Assembly: GCF_900103445.1 (NCBI RefSeq)
Contig: NZ_FNHS01000005.1
Coordinates: forward strand, 248,001-312,000
Reading direction: 5' to 3'
Length of the DNA stretch: 64,000 bases
DNA from: Methylobacterium phyllostachyos
GTDB lineage: Bacteria > Pseudomonadota > Alphaproteobacteria > Rhizobiales > Beijerinckiaceae
Positions within the stretch are counted from its first letter, which is position 1. Each line of letters starts with the position of its first letter. This document shows, piece by piece, positions 9,807 to 22,432 of this stretch. Position numbers and translations under genes: made by a program. The notes beneath the pieces are model-generated. The model was not told the DNA's origin, searched no databases, and saw nothing but the letters and a program-made list of their open reading frames with translations.

Positions 9807-10496
9807 TCAGACCAGTGGCCGGCGGTCGAGGGCCCTGCGCGTCATCTGGTCGAGAAAGTCGAACAGGGTGCCGATACCGGCAACTGCCATCTCGGCATCG
9901 CGCGCCACGACGCCGGCCACGATCCCTGCGTGGATCCGGGCACAGTCGACGAAGCTCGCGGTCGGCTCGTAGGTGTACCAGAAGCGTCGGGACTGGGCGT
10001 GGAGCGCCGCCATGGTGCTGGTCAGGGTGGCGTTGTGGGCGGCGTTGACCATCGCCTCGTGCAGCACCCGCTTGCTCCGGAAATAGGTCTCCCGGTCGCG
10101 GGCCCCGGCGGCGGCGAGCAGACCGGCGACACCCTTGTCCAGGGCGGCGAGTTCCTGGTCCGTGCCGCGCGCGATCACGCAGCGCGCCACCGTCTCGTCG
10201 AGGGGGCGACGGACCTCCAGCAGTTCGAGATGCGTGATGAGGTCGACGGGGGTGACGAGGACGCCCCGGCGCGGATGGACCTCGACGAAGCCGATGGCCT
10301 TCAGTCGTGCCAGCGCCTCGCGGACCGGGGTACGGCCGAGCGCCAGTTCCTCGCCCAGCTCGCCCTCGGACACCATCGCCCCGGGGGCGAGGCGGCGGCT
10401 GATGATCATCTGCTCGATGGCGTCGTAGGCGGTCTCCGCGAGGGAGCGCGGCCGTTCCGTGATGCTGAGGCCGTTCAAGCCCGATCCTGCCGACAC
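9807..10496 (-). CDS. GntR-family (FadR subfamily) transcriptional regulator
   Basis: 229 residues from GTG 10496, with GGAG eight bases upstream; a TTG at 10514 would add six residues but has no visible ribosome site. The N-terminal winged helix is clear (LAETAYDAIEQMIISRRLAPG, with EGELGEELALGRTPVREAL as the recognition region), followed by an all-helical FCD ligand domain with Arg/His residues typical of metal and acid binding (ELLEVRRPLDE, RIHAGIV). Such proteins usually repress sugar-acid catabolism until the substrate binds. It sits between the two arms, downstream of the left-arm promoter, and is divergent from the RraA-like gene. The shared CTGAGATATCA motif is its likely site. Confidence 0.9.
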   Translation of the reverse strand: MSAGSGLNGLSITERPRSLAETAYDAIEQMIISRRLAPGAMVSEGELGEELALGRTPVREALARLKAIGFVEVHPRRGVLVTPVDLITHLELLEVRRPLDETVARCVIARGTDQELAALDKGVAGLLAAAGARDRETYFRSKRVLHEAMVNAAHNATLTSTMAALHAQSRRFWYTYEPTASFVDCARIHAGIVAGVVARDAEMAVAGIGTLFDFLDQMTRRALDRRPLV

Positions 10497-10541
10497 AAAT
10501 TTCGCTCCGACCAATACACGTGTTTGTTGGTTTCAGGATTT

Positions 10542-10555
10542 GTCTGACGCCAGAC
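10542..10555. promoter_or_regulatory. Perfect inverted repeat in the divergent intergenic region
   Basis: GTCTG-acgc-CAGAC is a perfect 5-bp inverted repeat between the gntR and RraA-gene starts, close to the upstream edge of the putative right-arm promoter. FadR-type regulators often use short GTnnnAC palindromes, so it could be a second operator or an autoregulatory site. No second copy was noticed in front of the left arm. Confidence 0.35.
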
Positions 10556-10562
10556 GGAGGCA

Positions 10563-10609
10563 TTGACAATGGCGCCGAACGGCATGCTACTCAAGCCCTG
10601 AGATATCAG
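10563..10609 (+). promoter_or_regulatory. Putative promoter and operator of the right arm
   Basis: TTGACA at 10563-10568 is a consensus -35 element. Seventeen bases on, GCTACT at 10586-10591 is a weak -10. The palindrome CTGAGATATCAG at 10598-10609 then overlaps the expected start of transcription, so a repressor bound there would block the promoter. The same motif lies in front of the left arm. Confidence 0.5.
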
Positions 10610-10676
10610 TCGGCGCCCACGGCGGTTCCTTCGGGCCGCACCGTGGAGTGACACGACCACCAGGGAGGATGAGCCG

Positions 10677-11396
10677 ATGTCCGGGCTGTCGCAGGAAACG
10701 CGCGCCAAGCTGAAGACCGTCAGCACGGCGACATTGATGACCGCCCTGTACAAGCGCGGCTTCCGCAACCAGATGATCCAGGGCGTCCTGCCCCTGAAGA
10801 AGGGCGGCCCGACCATGGTCGGCGAGGCCTTCACGCTCCGCTACATGCCGGCCCGCGAGGATCTGAACCCGATCACCGTGTTCCGCGACCGGGCGCATCC
10901 CCAGCGCAAGGCCGTGGAGGAATGCCCGCCCGGCGCCGTCTTCGTGATCGACAGCCGCAAGGATGCGCGCGCGGCTTCCGCGGGTTCGATCCTGGCGACC
11001 CGGCTGATGGTGCGGGGCTGCGCCGGACTCGTGACCGATGGCGGGTTCCGCGATGCCGACGAGATCGCCGCCCTCGACATGCCGAGCTACCACGTGCGGC
11101 CGTCCGCGCCGACGAACCTCACCATCCATCAGGCGATCGACATCAACGTGCCGATCGGCTGCGGCGACGCCCCGGTCTTCCCCGGCGACGTGATCGTGGG
11201 TGACGGCGACGGCGTCGCGGTGATCCCCGCCCACATCGCCGACGAGGTCGCCGCGGAGGCGGTGGAGATGACGGCCTACGAGGATTTCGTCACCGAGGAG
11301 GTCCGCAAGGGGCGCTCGATCCTCGGCCTCTATCCAGCGACCGACGAGCAGAGCCTCGCCGACTTCGCCGCGTGGCGGAAGCAGACCGGCCGCTGA
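10677..11396 (+). CDS. RraA-like / HMG aldolase family protein
   Basis: 239 residues with a GGAGGA ribosome site upstream. The family core is visible: RGCAGLVTDGGFRDADEI near residues 115-132, where the Gly...Arg-Asp pair (GGFRD) matches the metal-pyruvate binding residues of 4-hydroxy-4-methyl-2-oxoglutarate/oxaloacetate aldolases, and CGDAPVFPGDVIVGDGDGV near 160-180. These class II aldolases cleave or decarboxylate 2-oxo acids; other relatives are RNase E inhibitors, unlikely here. As first gene of the right arm of a sugar-acid locus, a retro-aldol, decarboxylase or isomerase step on a 2-keto-3-deoxy acid is the likely job. The substrate is unknown. Confidence 0.85.
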   Translation: MSGLSQETRAKLKTVSTATLMTALYKRGFRNQMIQGVLPLKKGGPTMVGEAFTLRYMPAREDLNPITVFRDRAHPQRKAVEECPPGAVFVIDSRKDARAASAGSILATRLMVRGCAGLVTDGGFRDADEIAALDMPSYHVRPSAPTNLTIHQAIDINVPIGCGDAPVFPGDVIVGDGDGVAVIPAHIADEVAAEAVEMTAYEDFVTEEVRKGRSILGLYPATDEQSLADFAAWRKQTGR

Positions 11397-11450
11397 AGGC
11401 CAGCCCCGTTCGCGGGCAGATAAAAGCACGGTCAGAACAGGGAGGGCGCC

Positions 11451-12794
11451 ATGGCGGCGGGCATTCCAACGGTCTCGGCGGCGCCGGAGATCGAACGGCG
11501 GACCATTTCCAAGGTTTCGTGGCGTCTCCTGCCGCTGATCGTGGTGATCTACTTCGTCGCCTATATGGACCGGACGAATGTGGGCTTCGCCTCCTTCGGC
11601 CTGAACCGGGAGTTCGGCTTCTCGGCGACGCTCTACGGCTGGGGGGCGGGAATCTTCTTCCTCGGCTACTTCTTCTTCGAGGTGCCGAGCAACGTGCTGC
11701 TGGAGCGCACCGGGGCGCGGATCTGGATCGCCCGGATCATGATTACCTGGGGGCTGATCGCGGGTGGCATGGCGTTCATCGCTGGCCCGGTGAGCTTCCT
11801 GGTGATGCGCTTCCTGCTCGGCGTCGCCGAGGCCGGGTTCTTCCCGGGCATGATCCTGTACTTCACCTATTGGTTCCCGCGGAAATACCGCGCCCGGGTG
11901 GTGGCGGCCCTGTTCCTGGCGGTGCCGGGCTCGAACGCCCTGACGGCGGTGATCTCCGGGGCGCTGCTCCAGCTCGACGGGGTGCTCGGCCTCCATGGCT
12001 GGCAATGGCTGTTCATGGTCGAGGCGGTGCCCGCCATCATCCTGGCCTTCGTGGTGCTGGCGCTGATGACCGACCGGCCCGCCAAGGCGACGTGGCTCGC
12101 CGAGGACGAGCGCCGCTGGCTGGAGGATACGCTGGAGGCGGAGCGCCGCAGCACCGTGAAGGCCCATGGCCATTTCACGCTCCGGCAGGCGCTGACCGAT
12201 TCCCGGGTCCTGACGCTGGCCGGGATCTACTTCACCATCGTCACGGCGACCTACGGCATCACCTTCTTCCTGCCACCGATCCTCAAGAGCCTGAAGCTCA
12301 CCGACTGGCAGACCGGGCTCGCGACCGCGGTCCCCTACATCGTCGGCACCCTCGGCATGGTCTCGTGGAGCTGGTCGTCGGACCGGCGCAACGAGCGGCG
12401 CTGGCACTTCGTCATCGCGGCGATCGTCGCCGCCATCGGCCTCATCGCCTCCGGGCCGCTGCTCGGCAGCCTCTGGGCGCTCGTGGCGATGTCGGTGGCC
12501 ACCGTCGGGCTCTACGGCACCAAGCCGGCCTTCTGGCCCCTGCCGGCCGAGTTCCTGTCGGGATCGGCCGCGGCCGGCGGCATCGCGCTGATCAACTCGA
12601 TCGGCAATCTCGGCGGCTTCGTCGGCCCCTACGTCCTGGGCTGGCTGAAGGACACCACCGGCACCTACGAGGCCGGCCTCTACTTCCTCGCAGGCTGCGC
12701 GCTGGCCTCGGCGGCCCTGGCCTTCGTGTCGATCCGCCCGCAGGCGCCGGCCACGGAGGCGGGCGCGACCGGCGCGGTCCGCCCCAACGCGTGA
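11451..12794 (+). CDS. MFS transporter, anion:cation symporter type
   Basis: 447 residues with a GGGAGG ribosome site. About twelve membrane segments can be traced. The first loop carries YMDRTNVGFASFGLNREFGF, the hallmark of the ACS subfamily (tartrate, hexuronate, phthalate and galactonate transporters), followed by FFLGYFFFEVPSN. A proton- or sodium-coupled uptake of an organic or sugar acid into the cytoplasm is expected. It is 54 bp after the RraA-like gene and 16 bp before the dehydratase gene, so it probably imports the substrate of this pathway. Confidence 0.9.
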   Translation: MAAGIPTVSAAPEIERRTISKVSWRLLPLIVVIYFVAYMDRTNVGFASFGLNREFGFSATLYGWGAGIFFLGYFFFEVPSNVLLERTGARIWIARIMITWGLIAGGMAFIAGPVSFLVMRFLLGVAEAGFFPGMILYFTYWFPRKYRARVVAALFLAVPGSNALTAVISGALLQLDGVLGLHGWQWLFMVEAVPAIILAFVVLALMTDRPAKATWLAEDERRWLEDTLEAERRSTVKAHGHFTLRQALTDSRVLTLAGIYFTIVTATYGITFFLPPILKSLKLTDWQTGLATAVPYIVGTLGMVSWSWSSDRRNERRWHFVIAAIVAAIGLIASGPLLGSLWALVAMSVATVGLYGTKPAFWPLPAEFLSGSAAAGGIALINSIGNLGGFVGPYVLGWLKDTTGTYEAGLYFLAGCALASAALAFVSIRPQAPATEAGATGAVRPNA

Positions 12795-12810
12795 GACGAA
12801 GGGCATCGCG

Positions 12811-14541
<1,731 letters not shown>

Positions 14542-14616
14542 CCCATCCTCGGGTCGCCCGGCTCCTGAAATCTCATAGTGCCGCCGGGCGAAGCGATTGG
14601 GAACGAAGCACGGGTC

Positions 14617-14754
14617 CCCTCTCCCGTGCGGGAGAGGGACAGGGTGAGGGACGAGAACTCTCCGGATAAGGCGCACCGTGAACGCACGTCCACGGAGTGG
14701 TCCCTCCTGAAATGTCTCGCCCCTCACCCCAACCCTCTCCCGCACGGGAGAGGG
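14617..14754. repeat. Paired palindromic intergenic repeats (BIME-like, class 1)
   Basis: A 22-bp palindrome (CCCTCTCCCG/CGGGAGAGGG around TG) at 14617-14638 and a nearly identical one (around CA) at 14733-14754 stand in inverted orientation. They are flanked inward by CAGGGTGAGGG and CCCTCACCCC. The pair fills the 290-bp gap between the dehydratase and lactonase genes and can fold into strong hairpins in RNA. Related G/C-rich palindromic pairs occur at 39.9-40.1 kb and 55.85-55.96 kb. Confidence 0.75.
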
Positions 14755-14832
14755 GGCCCGTCGCGGCCTGCCGCCGAGGGTTTTTCGGTCTGAAACGCGT
14801 GAACAGCGTCAGACTTTCATCAGGGAGGACAC

Positions 14833-15837
14833 ATGGCGATGATCGCACGCAGGGGGCTGCTCGCCGGGGCGGCCCTCATCGGTGCCGCGCGGGCGGCGGG
14901 GGCGGGCTGGGAGCCGTCGCAGCGGGTGCCGGACCCGGCCGTTGAGATCCTCGAGCCGGCCTTCGCCAAGTACCGCCTCGCCTCGGCGACCGTGGAGCGG
15001 GTCGCCACCGGCTGCCGCTGGGCCGAGGGGCCGGTCTGGTTCGGCGACATGGGGTCGCTGCTGTTCAGCGACGTGGTCAACGACCGGATCATGAAGTGGG
15101 AGGAGGCGTCCGGCACGCTCTCGGTGTTCCGCAAGCCGTCGAACTACGCCAACGGCAACACCCGCGACCGGCAGGGCCGGCTGATCACCTGCCAGCACAA
15201 GACCCGCAGCGTCACCCGCACCGAGCATGACGGCACCATCACCACGCTGCTCGACCGGTTCGACGGCAAGCCGCTGAACTCGCCGAACGACGTGGTCTGC
15301 CATTCCGACGGCGCGATCTGGTTCACCGACCCGGCCTTCGGGCCGAACCCGCACGAGTCGATGGCGGCGCCGGAGCTTCCGGGCAACATCTATCGGATCG
15401 ACCCGAAGACGGGCCAGGCCAGTGTCGCGGTCGAGGGCGTAGCCGGGCCGAACGGCCTCTGCTTCTCGCCCGATGAGTCCAAGCTCTACGTCATCGAAGC
15501 CCGGGCGAAGCCCAACCGCCTGATCCGCGTCTACGACGTGGTCGAGAACGGCACCAAGACCGCCAACGGCCGGGTGTTCTACGATGCCGGCACCGGCACG
15601 CCGGACGGGTTCCGGGTCGATGTCGACGGCAATCTCTGGTGCGGCTGGGGGATGAGCGAGGCCGAGGACGGGGTGCTGGTGCTCTCGCCGCAGGCCAAGC
15701 CGATCGGCCGGATCCGCCTGCCCGAACGTTGCGCCAACCTGTGCTTCGGCGGCCTCAACCGCAACCTGCTGCTGATGGCGGCGTCGCACTCGGTTTATGC
15801 GCTGTATGTGAATACGCGGGGTGCGGGGACGTGCTGA
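14833..15837 (+). CDS. SMP-30/gluconolactonase-family lactonase, exported
   Basis: 334 residues with an AGGGAGG ribosome site. The N-terminus (MIARRGLLAGAALIGAARAAG) is a twin-arginine-like signal peptide, so the enzyme is probably folded before export to the periplasm. The rest is a six-bladed propeller of the SMP-30 type: the metal-binding Glu in CRWAEGPVWF, Asn in NSPNDVV and Asp in GTPDGFRVDVDG are recognisable. Relatives hydrolyse sugar 1,4- or 1,5-lactones. As last gene of the right arm it could open a lactone made outside the cytoplasm, for instance by a PQQ-type sugar dehydrogenase, before uptake by the MFS protein. That order is inference. Confidence 0.85.
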   Translation: MAMIARRGLLAGAALIGAARAAGAGWEPSQRVPDPAVEILEPAFAKYRLASATVERVATGCRWAEGPVWFGDMGSLLFSDVVNDRIMKWEEASGTLSVFRKPSNYANGNTRDRQGRLITCQHKTRSVTRTEHDGTITTLLDRFDGKPLNSPNDVVCHSDGAIWFTDPAFGPNPHESMAAPELPGNIYRIDPKTGQASVAVEGVAGPNGLCFSPDESKLYVIEARAKPNRLIRVYDVVENGTKTANGRVFYDAGTGTPDGFRVDVDGNLWCGWGMSEAEDGVLVLSPQAKPIGRIRLPERCANLCFGGLNRNLLLMAASHSVYALYVNTRGAGTC

Positions 15838-15862
15838 AGGCTGGAGGGGCGGTTTGAGCGTA

Positions 15863-15957
15863 CCGTCCTTGCGAGCGGAGCGAAGCAATCCACGGCGGCG
15901 GCACGCTGACGAATGTCGCGCTGCCCTGGGTCGCTTCGCTGCGCTCGCGATGACGGG
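15863..15957. repeat. Intergenic palindromic repeat, class 2
   Basis: A unit of about 95 bp starts with CGTCCTTGCGAGCGGAGCG and AAGCAATCCA and ends with GGGTCGCTTCG...CTCGCGATGACGG, so its two ends are imperfect inverted copies. It separates the convergent lactonase and metH genes. Other copies or halves lie at 19917-19948, 33713-33808, 49101-49195 and 59895-59991. Confidence 0.75.
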
Positions 15958-15974
15958 GGCGCGAGCCCCCGCCC

Positions 15975-19727
<3,753 letters not shown>

Positions 19728-19747
19728 TCGGGTGATCCCATCAGCCA

Positions 19748-19859
19748 CCTCATCCTGAGGTGCCGGAGCGAAGCGGAGGCCTCGCAGGAGGCCTCCAGAT
19801 GTCGTGTCGATCCCTGGACCCCTCCTTCGAGGCCGCTCGCGCGGCACCTCAGGATGAGG
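19748..19859. repeat. Palindromic intergenic repeat, class 3
   Basis: CCTCATCCTGAGGTGC at 19748-19763 and its exact reverse complement at 19844-19859 bracket about 80 bp containing a further hairpin, GGAGGCCT/AGGCCTCC, at 19775-19796. It lies between metH and the small coiled-coil gene inside the presumed operon, so the transcript would carry a large stem-loop just ahead of metH. Confidence 0.75.
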
Positions 19860-19916
19860 TGGAGGGTTGGATCCTCGGTTTCTCGTGCGTGCCTGGGCCG
19901 TTGGCTCAGACACAAC

Positions 19917-19948
19917 CCGTCTTTGCGAGCGGAGCGAAGCAATCCAGC
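19917..19948. repeat. Half copy of the class 2 repeat
   Basis: CGTCTTTGCGAGCGGAGCG followed by AAGCAATCCA matches one end of the class 2 unit at 15863. The opposite arm is absent here, so this is a half unit placed next to the class 3 repeat. Confidence 0.65.
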
Positions 19949-19985
19949 CGCGCCGCTTCAAACGAGCTGGTGGTGGCTAGCTAGG

Positions 19986-20237
19986 TCAGCCTGCCTTCTC
20001 CAGGGCGGCAAGTCGCCTCTCAATCGCTTCGAGCCGCTCTTCGACCTCCGCAGCAGCGTAGCGTCCGAGGACCGATTCGCCGTTCACGGCTTCACGCAGG
20101 TTGTCGAAGCGGCGCTCAAGCTTGTCGAAGCGCGCATCGTGCTCTTCGAGCTTGCGGTCGACGCGCTCGAAACCTGCGCTCATCTCCGCTCTTATCTCCC
20201 GGAGGAGCGGAACGATCATATCCTGCGGCTCGGCCAT
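19986..20237 (-). CDS. Small coiled-coil protein, function unknown
   Basis: 83 residues, almost entirely charged heptad-like helix: VPLLREIRAEM, VDRKLEEHDARFDKLERRFD and VEERLEAIERRLAALE. There are no Cys residues, signal peptide or membrane segment, so a cytoplasmic dimer or trimer is expected. The ribosome site is weak. It lies between metF and metH on the same strand and is probably co-transcribed. I cannot name a function. A structural or adaptor role, or insertion by chance into the operon, are both open. Similar short Glu/Arg coiled-coil proteins occur in many alphaproteobacteria. Confidence 0.65.
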   Translation of the reverse strand: MAEPQDMIVPLLREIRAEMSAGFERVDRKLEEHDARFDKLERRFDNLREAVNGESVLGRYAAAEVEERLEAIERRLAALEKAG

Positions 20238-20281
20238 CGCGATGAACCCCCTGCCGCGCCCGAACCGGGCGCGGCTGAAAT

Positions 20282-21202
20282 CTAAGCCGCAGCCTTAGCC
20301 GCCGCCAGCTTCGGCGCCTGGGCGCGCAGGCCGAGCAGGTGGCAGATCGCGTAGACGAGATCCGAGCGGTTCATCGAGTAGAAGTGGAAGTCGTTGACGC
20401 CCTCGTCCACGAGGTCGAGCACCTGCTCGGCCGCCACCGCGGCGGCCACGAGACGGCGGGTCTCCTTATCGTCGTCGAGCCCCTCGAACCGGGCGGCTAG
20501 CCAGTAGGGCACCGAGGCGCCGGTGCGGCGGGCGAAGTTCGCCGCCTGCTTGAAGTTCTGCACCGGCAGGATGCCCGGGATGATCGGGATGGTGATCCCG
20601 GCGGCCCGGACCTTCTCCAGGTAGCGCAGGTAGATCTCGTTCTCGAAGAAGAACTGGGTGATCGCCTGATCGGCCCCGGCATCGACCTTGGCCTTCAGGG
20701 CGTCGATGTCGGCGTCGAGGGAGGCGGCCTCCGGGTGCTTCTCGGGATAGGCCGAGACCGAGACCTTGAAGTCGCCGATCCGCTTGATCCCCTCCACCAA
20801 CTCGGCGGTCGAGGCGTAGCCCTCCGGATGCGGCCGGTAGGCGTGGCCGACGCCTTCGGCCGGGTCGCCGCGCAGGGCCACGATGTGGCGCACGCCGGCA
20901 TCCCAGTAGGACTGGACCACCGCGTCGATCTCCTCGCGCGAGGCGTCCACGCAGGTGAGGTGGGCGGCGGGCTTCAGGCTGGTCTCGCGGACCATCCGGG
21001 CGACCGTGTTGTGGGTGCGCTCGCGGGTCGAGCCGCCGGCGCCGTAGGTGACCGAGACGAAGCTCGGCTGCAGCGGGGCAAGGCGCTCGATCGAGGCCCA
21101 GAGGATCTTTTCCATCTCTTCGGTCTTCGGCGGGAAGAACTCGATCGAGACGCGAATCGGGTGGTAGCCGTCGCGGCTGGCGCGGTGGGTGGAGCGGCGC
21201 AT
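20282..21202 (-). CDS. metF: 5,10-methylenetetrahydrofolate reductase
   Basis: 306 residues from ATG 21202 with AGAGGA upstream. The TIM-barrel flavoenzyme motifs are clear: SIEFFPPKTEEME near residue 19 with the catalytic Glu, FVSVTYGAGGSTRERT near 50, LRGDP near 107 for FAD and folate binding, DQAITQFFFENE near 180 and the C-terminal DFHFYSMNRS. It reduces methylene-THF to methyl-THF, the methyl donor for MetH encoded downstream. It follows the regulator gene by 45 bp, and the regulator, metF, the small protein and metH are read as one unit. Confidence 0.96.
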   Translation of the reverse strand: MRRSTHRASRDGYHPIRVSIEFFPPKTEEMEKILWASIERLAPLQPSFVSVTYGAGGSTRERTHNTVARMVRETSLKPAAHLTCVDASREEIDAVVQSYWDAGVRHIVALRGDPAEGVGHAYRPHPEGYASTAELVEGIKRIGDFKVSVSAYPEKHPEAASLDADIDALKAKVDAGADQAITQFFFENEIYLRYLEKVRAAGITIPIIPGILPVQNFKQAANFARRTGASVPYWLAARFEGLDDDKETRRLVAAAVAAEQVLDLVDEGVNDFHFYSMNRSDLVYAICHLLGLRAQAPKLAAAKAAA

Positions 21203-21247
21203 CGGTCTCGTCCTCTATGTCGGTCGGTTCAGACGATGGGTTGGGCC

Positions 21248-22258
21248 TCAGGCGACGGCGCGCTGAGGCTGTTCGGTGGTCTCGTCGGCCAGCCCGTCCT
21301 GGGCCAGCCAGAGGGTGACGGTGAGCTGGCCCGACTCGCGGGGCGCCAGATCGCGGGTGGCGATTGTCGCAAGTCCGGCGTCGGCGAGCCAGCCGGAAAC
21401 CTGATCGGCCGAGAAGCCGAGCCGCCGGTGGGCTTGGCCGGTCCGCAGGAATTCGAGTTCGTGGGGGGCGAAATCCACCACCAGCAGCCGGCCACCCGGC
21501 GCCACCAGCCGCGCGGCACCGCGCAGCGCCCGGGCCGGGTCGTCGAGATAGTGCAGCACCTGATGGACCACCACGAGGTCGAAGCTCGCCCGGGCGAAGG
21601 GCGGCGCGTGGATGTCGCCCTGCCGCAGATCGACCCGCGCCAGGCCCTGCCGCTCCAGGTTGGCCCGGGCGACCGACAGCATCGCGTGGCTCGAATCGAG
21701 ACCCGTGGCGCGCCCGGCGAGCGGCGCCAGCAGGCCGAGCATCCGGCCCGTGCCGGTGCCGAGGTCGACCAGGCTGCCGATCGGCCGGTCGCCCAGAGCG
21801 TCGAGCACCGCCGCCTCGACCACGGTCTCGCAGATGTGCAGCGAACGCAGCTCATCCCACTTCGGCGCGAGCCGGGCGAAGAAGGTCTGGGCCGTCTCGG
21901 CCCGCTGCGCCCGCACGGCGTCGAGCCGGGCGCGATCCTCCGAGAGGGGCGGTGCCGTGCGGTCGAGCCCGGAGAGCAGCGGATCGGCGAGGCCGGCCCG
22001 GGCCTCGGCCAGCCGGAAGAACGCCCAGGCGCCCTCGCGGTGGCGCTCGACCAGCCCGGCCTCGACCAGAAGCTTGAGATGGCGCGAGATCCGCGGCTGC
22101 GACTGGCCGAGAATGTCAGTGAGATCGGAGACTGACAGCTCTCCCTCGACGAGCAGGGCCAGGATGCGCAGGCGCGTCTCCTCGGCGGCTGCGCGCAGGA
22201 CGCCCAAGGCCTCCGGAAAGGGGATCGATCCCGCCTGTCGCTTGGCTTCGATAGACAT
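21248..22258 (-). CDS. ArsR-family regulator fused to a SAM methyltransferase domain (SahR-like)
   Basis: 336 residues from ATG 22258; an upstream start at 22294 would add 12 residues. An N-terminal ArsR winged helix (ETRLRILALLVEGELSVSDL, QSRISRHLKLL-type recognition helix QPRISRHLKLL) is followed by a class I methyltransferase fold (LVDLGTGTGRMLGLLAPLAG near residue 150, then GLDSSHAML). Fusions of this kind next to metF/metH are known as SahR, which senses S-adenosylhomocysteine and represses methionine-cycle genes in Proteobacteria. As first gene of the operon it probably regulates itself along with metF and metH. A large palindrome overlaps its start. Whether the methyltransferase domain is catalytic or only a SAH sensor is not visible. 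Confidence 0.88.
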   Translation of the reverse strand: MSIEAKRQAGSIPFPEALGVLRAAAEETRLRILALLVEGELSVSDLTDILGQSQPRISRHLKLLVEAGLVERHREGAWAFFRLAEARAGLADPLLSGLDRTAPPLSEDRARLDAVRAQRAETAQTFFARLAPKWDELRSLHICETVVEAAVLDALGDRPIGSLVDLGTGTGRMLGLLAPLAGRATGLDSSHAMLSVARANLERQGLARVDLRQGDIHAPPFARASFDLVVVHQVLHYLDDPARALRGAARLVAPGGRLLVVDFAPHELEFLRTGQAHRRLGFSADQVSGWLADAGLATIATRDLAPRESGQLTVTLWLAQDGLADETTEQPQRAVA

Positions 22259-22274
22259 AAAGATATGTTTATGT
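22255..22274. promoter_or_regulatory. Palindromic operator over the start of the SahR-like gene
   Basis: ACATAAA and TTTATGT flank GATATG; 18 of 20 positions are symmetric. The site is AT-rich in a GC-rich setting and overlaps the ATG at 22258. This is the architecture of an ArsR-type autoregulatory operator. No Shine-Dalgarno sequence precedes that ATG, so the transcript may be leaderless and the palindrome may include the promoter -10. Confidence 0.65.
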
Positions 22275-22309
22275 GCGTTTCGCGCCCGGCGCAAGCGCGA
22301 AACGTCATG

Positions 22310-22431
22310 GTTTCAAAAGGCCTGGGCCTTTTGCGGGTCCGGGGCGGAGCCTGGGTGGGTTCGGGCGAAGCCCGATATCGGGGCTCCGCCCCGATGCCCC
22401 GCCAAAGGGCTCGCCCTTTGGGAACCCGAGA
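22310..22431. repeat. Intergenic hairpin-rich repeat
   Basis: Between the bestrophin stop and the SahR-like start lie several short palindromes: AAAGGC/GGCCTTT near 22316, CGGGGCTCCGCCCCG near 22378 and AAAGGGC/GCCCTTT near 22404. On the minus strand they follow the bestrophin gene and could act as a terminator; they also resemble short repeats common in such genomes. Confidence 0.5.
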
Positions 22432-22432
22432 A

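Noticed and set aside
19728-19961. N-terminal extension of MetH
   Set aside because: The extra 78 residues translate the class 2 and class 3 repeats and are absent from the family.
21203-22258. SAM or cobalamin riboswitch before metF/metH
   Set aside because: The gaps in the operon are too short or filled by repeats, and no conserved riboswitch core was recognised.
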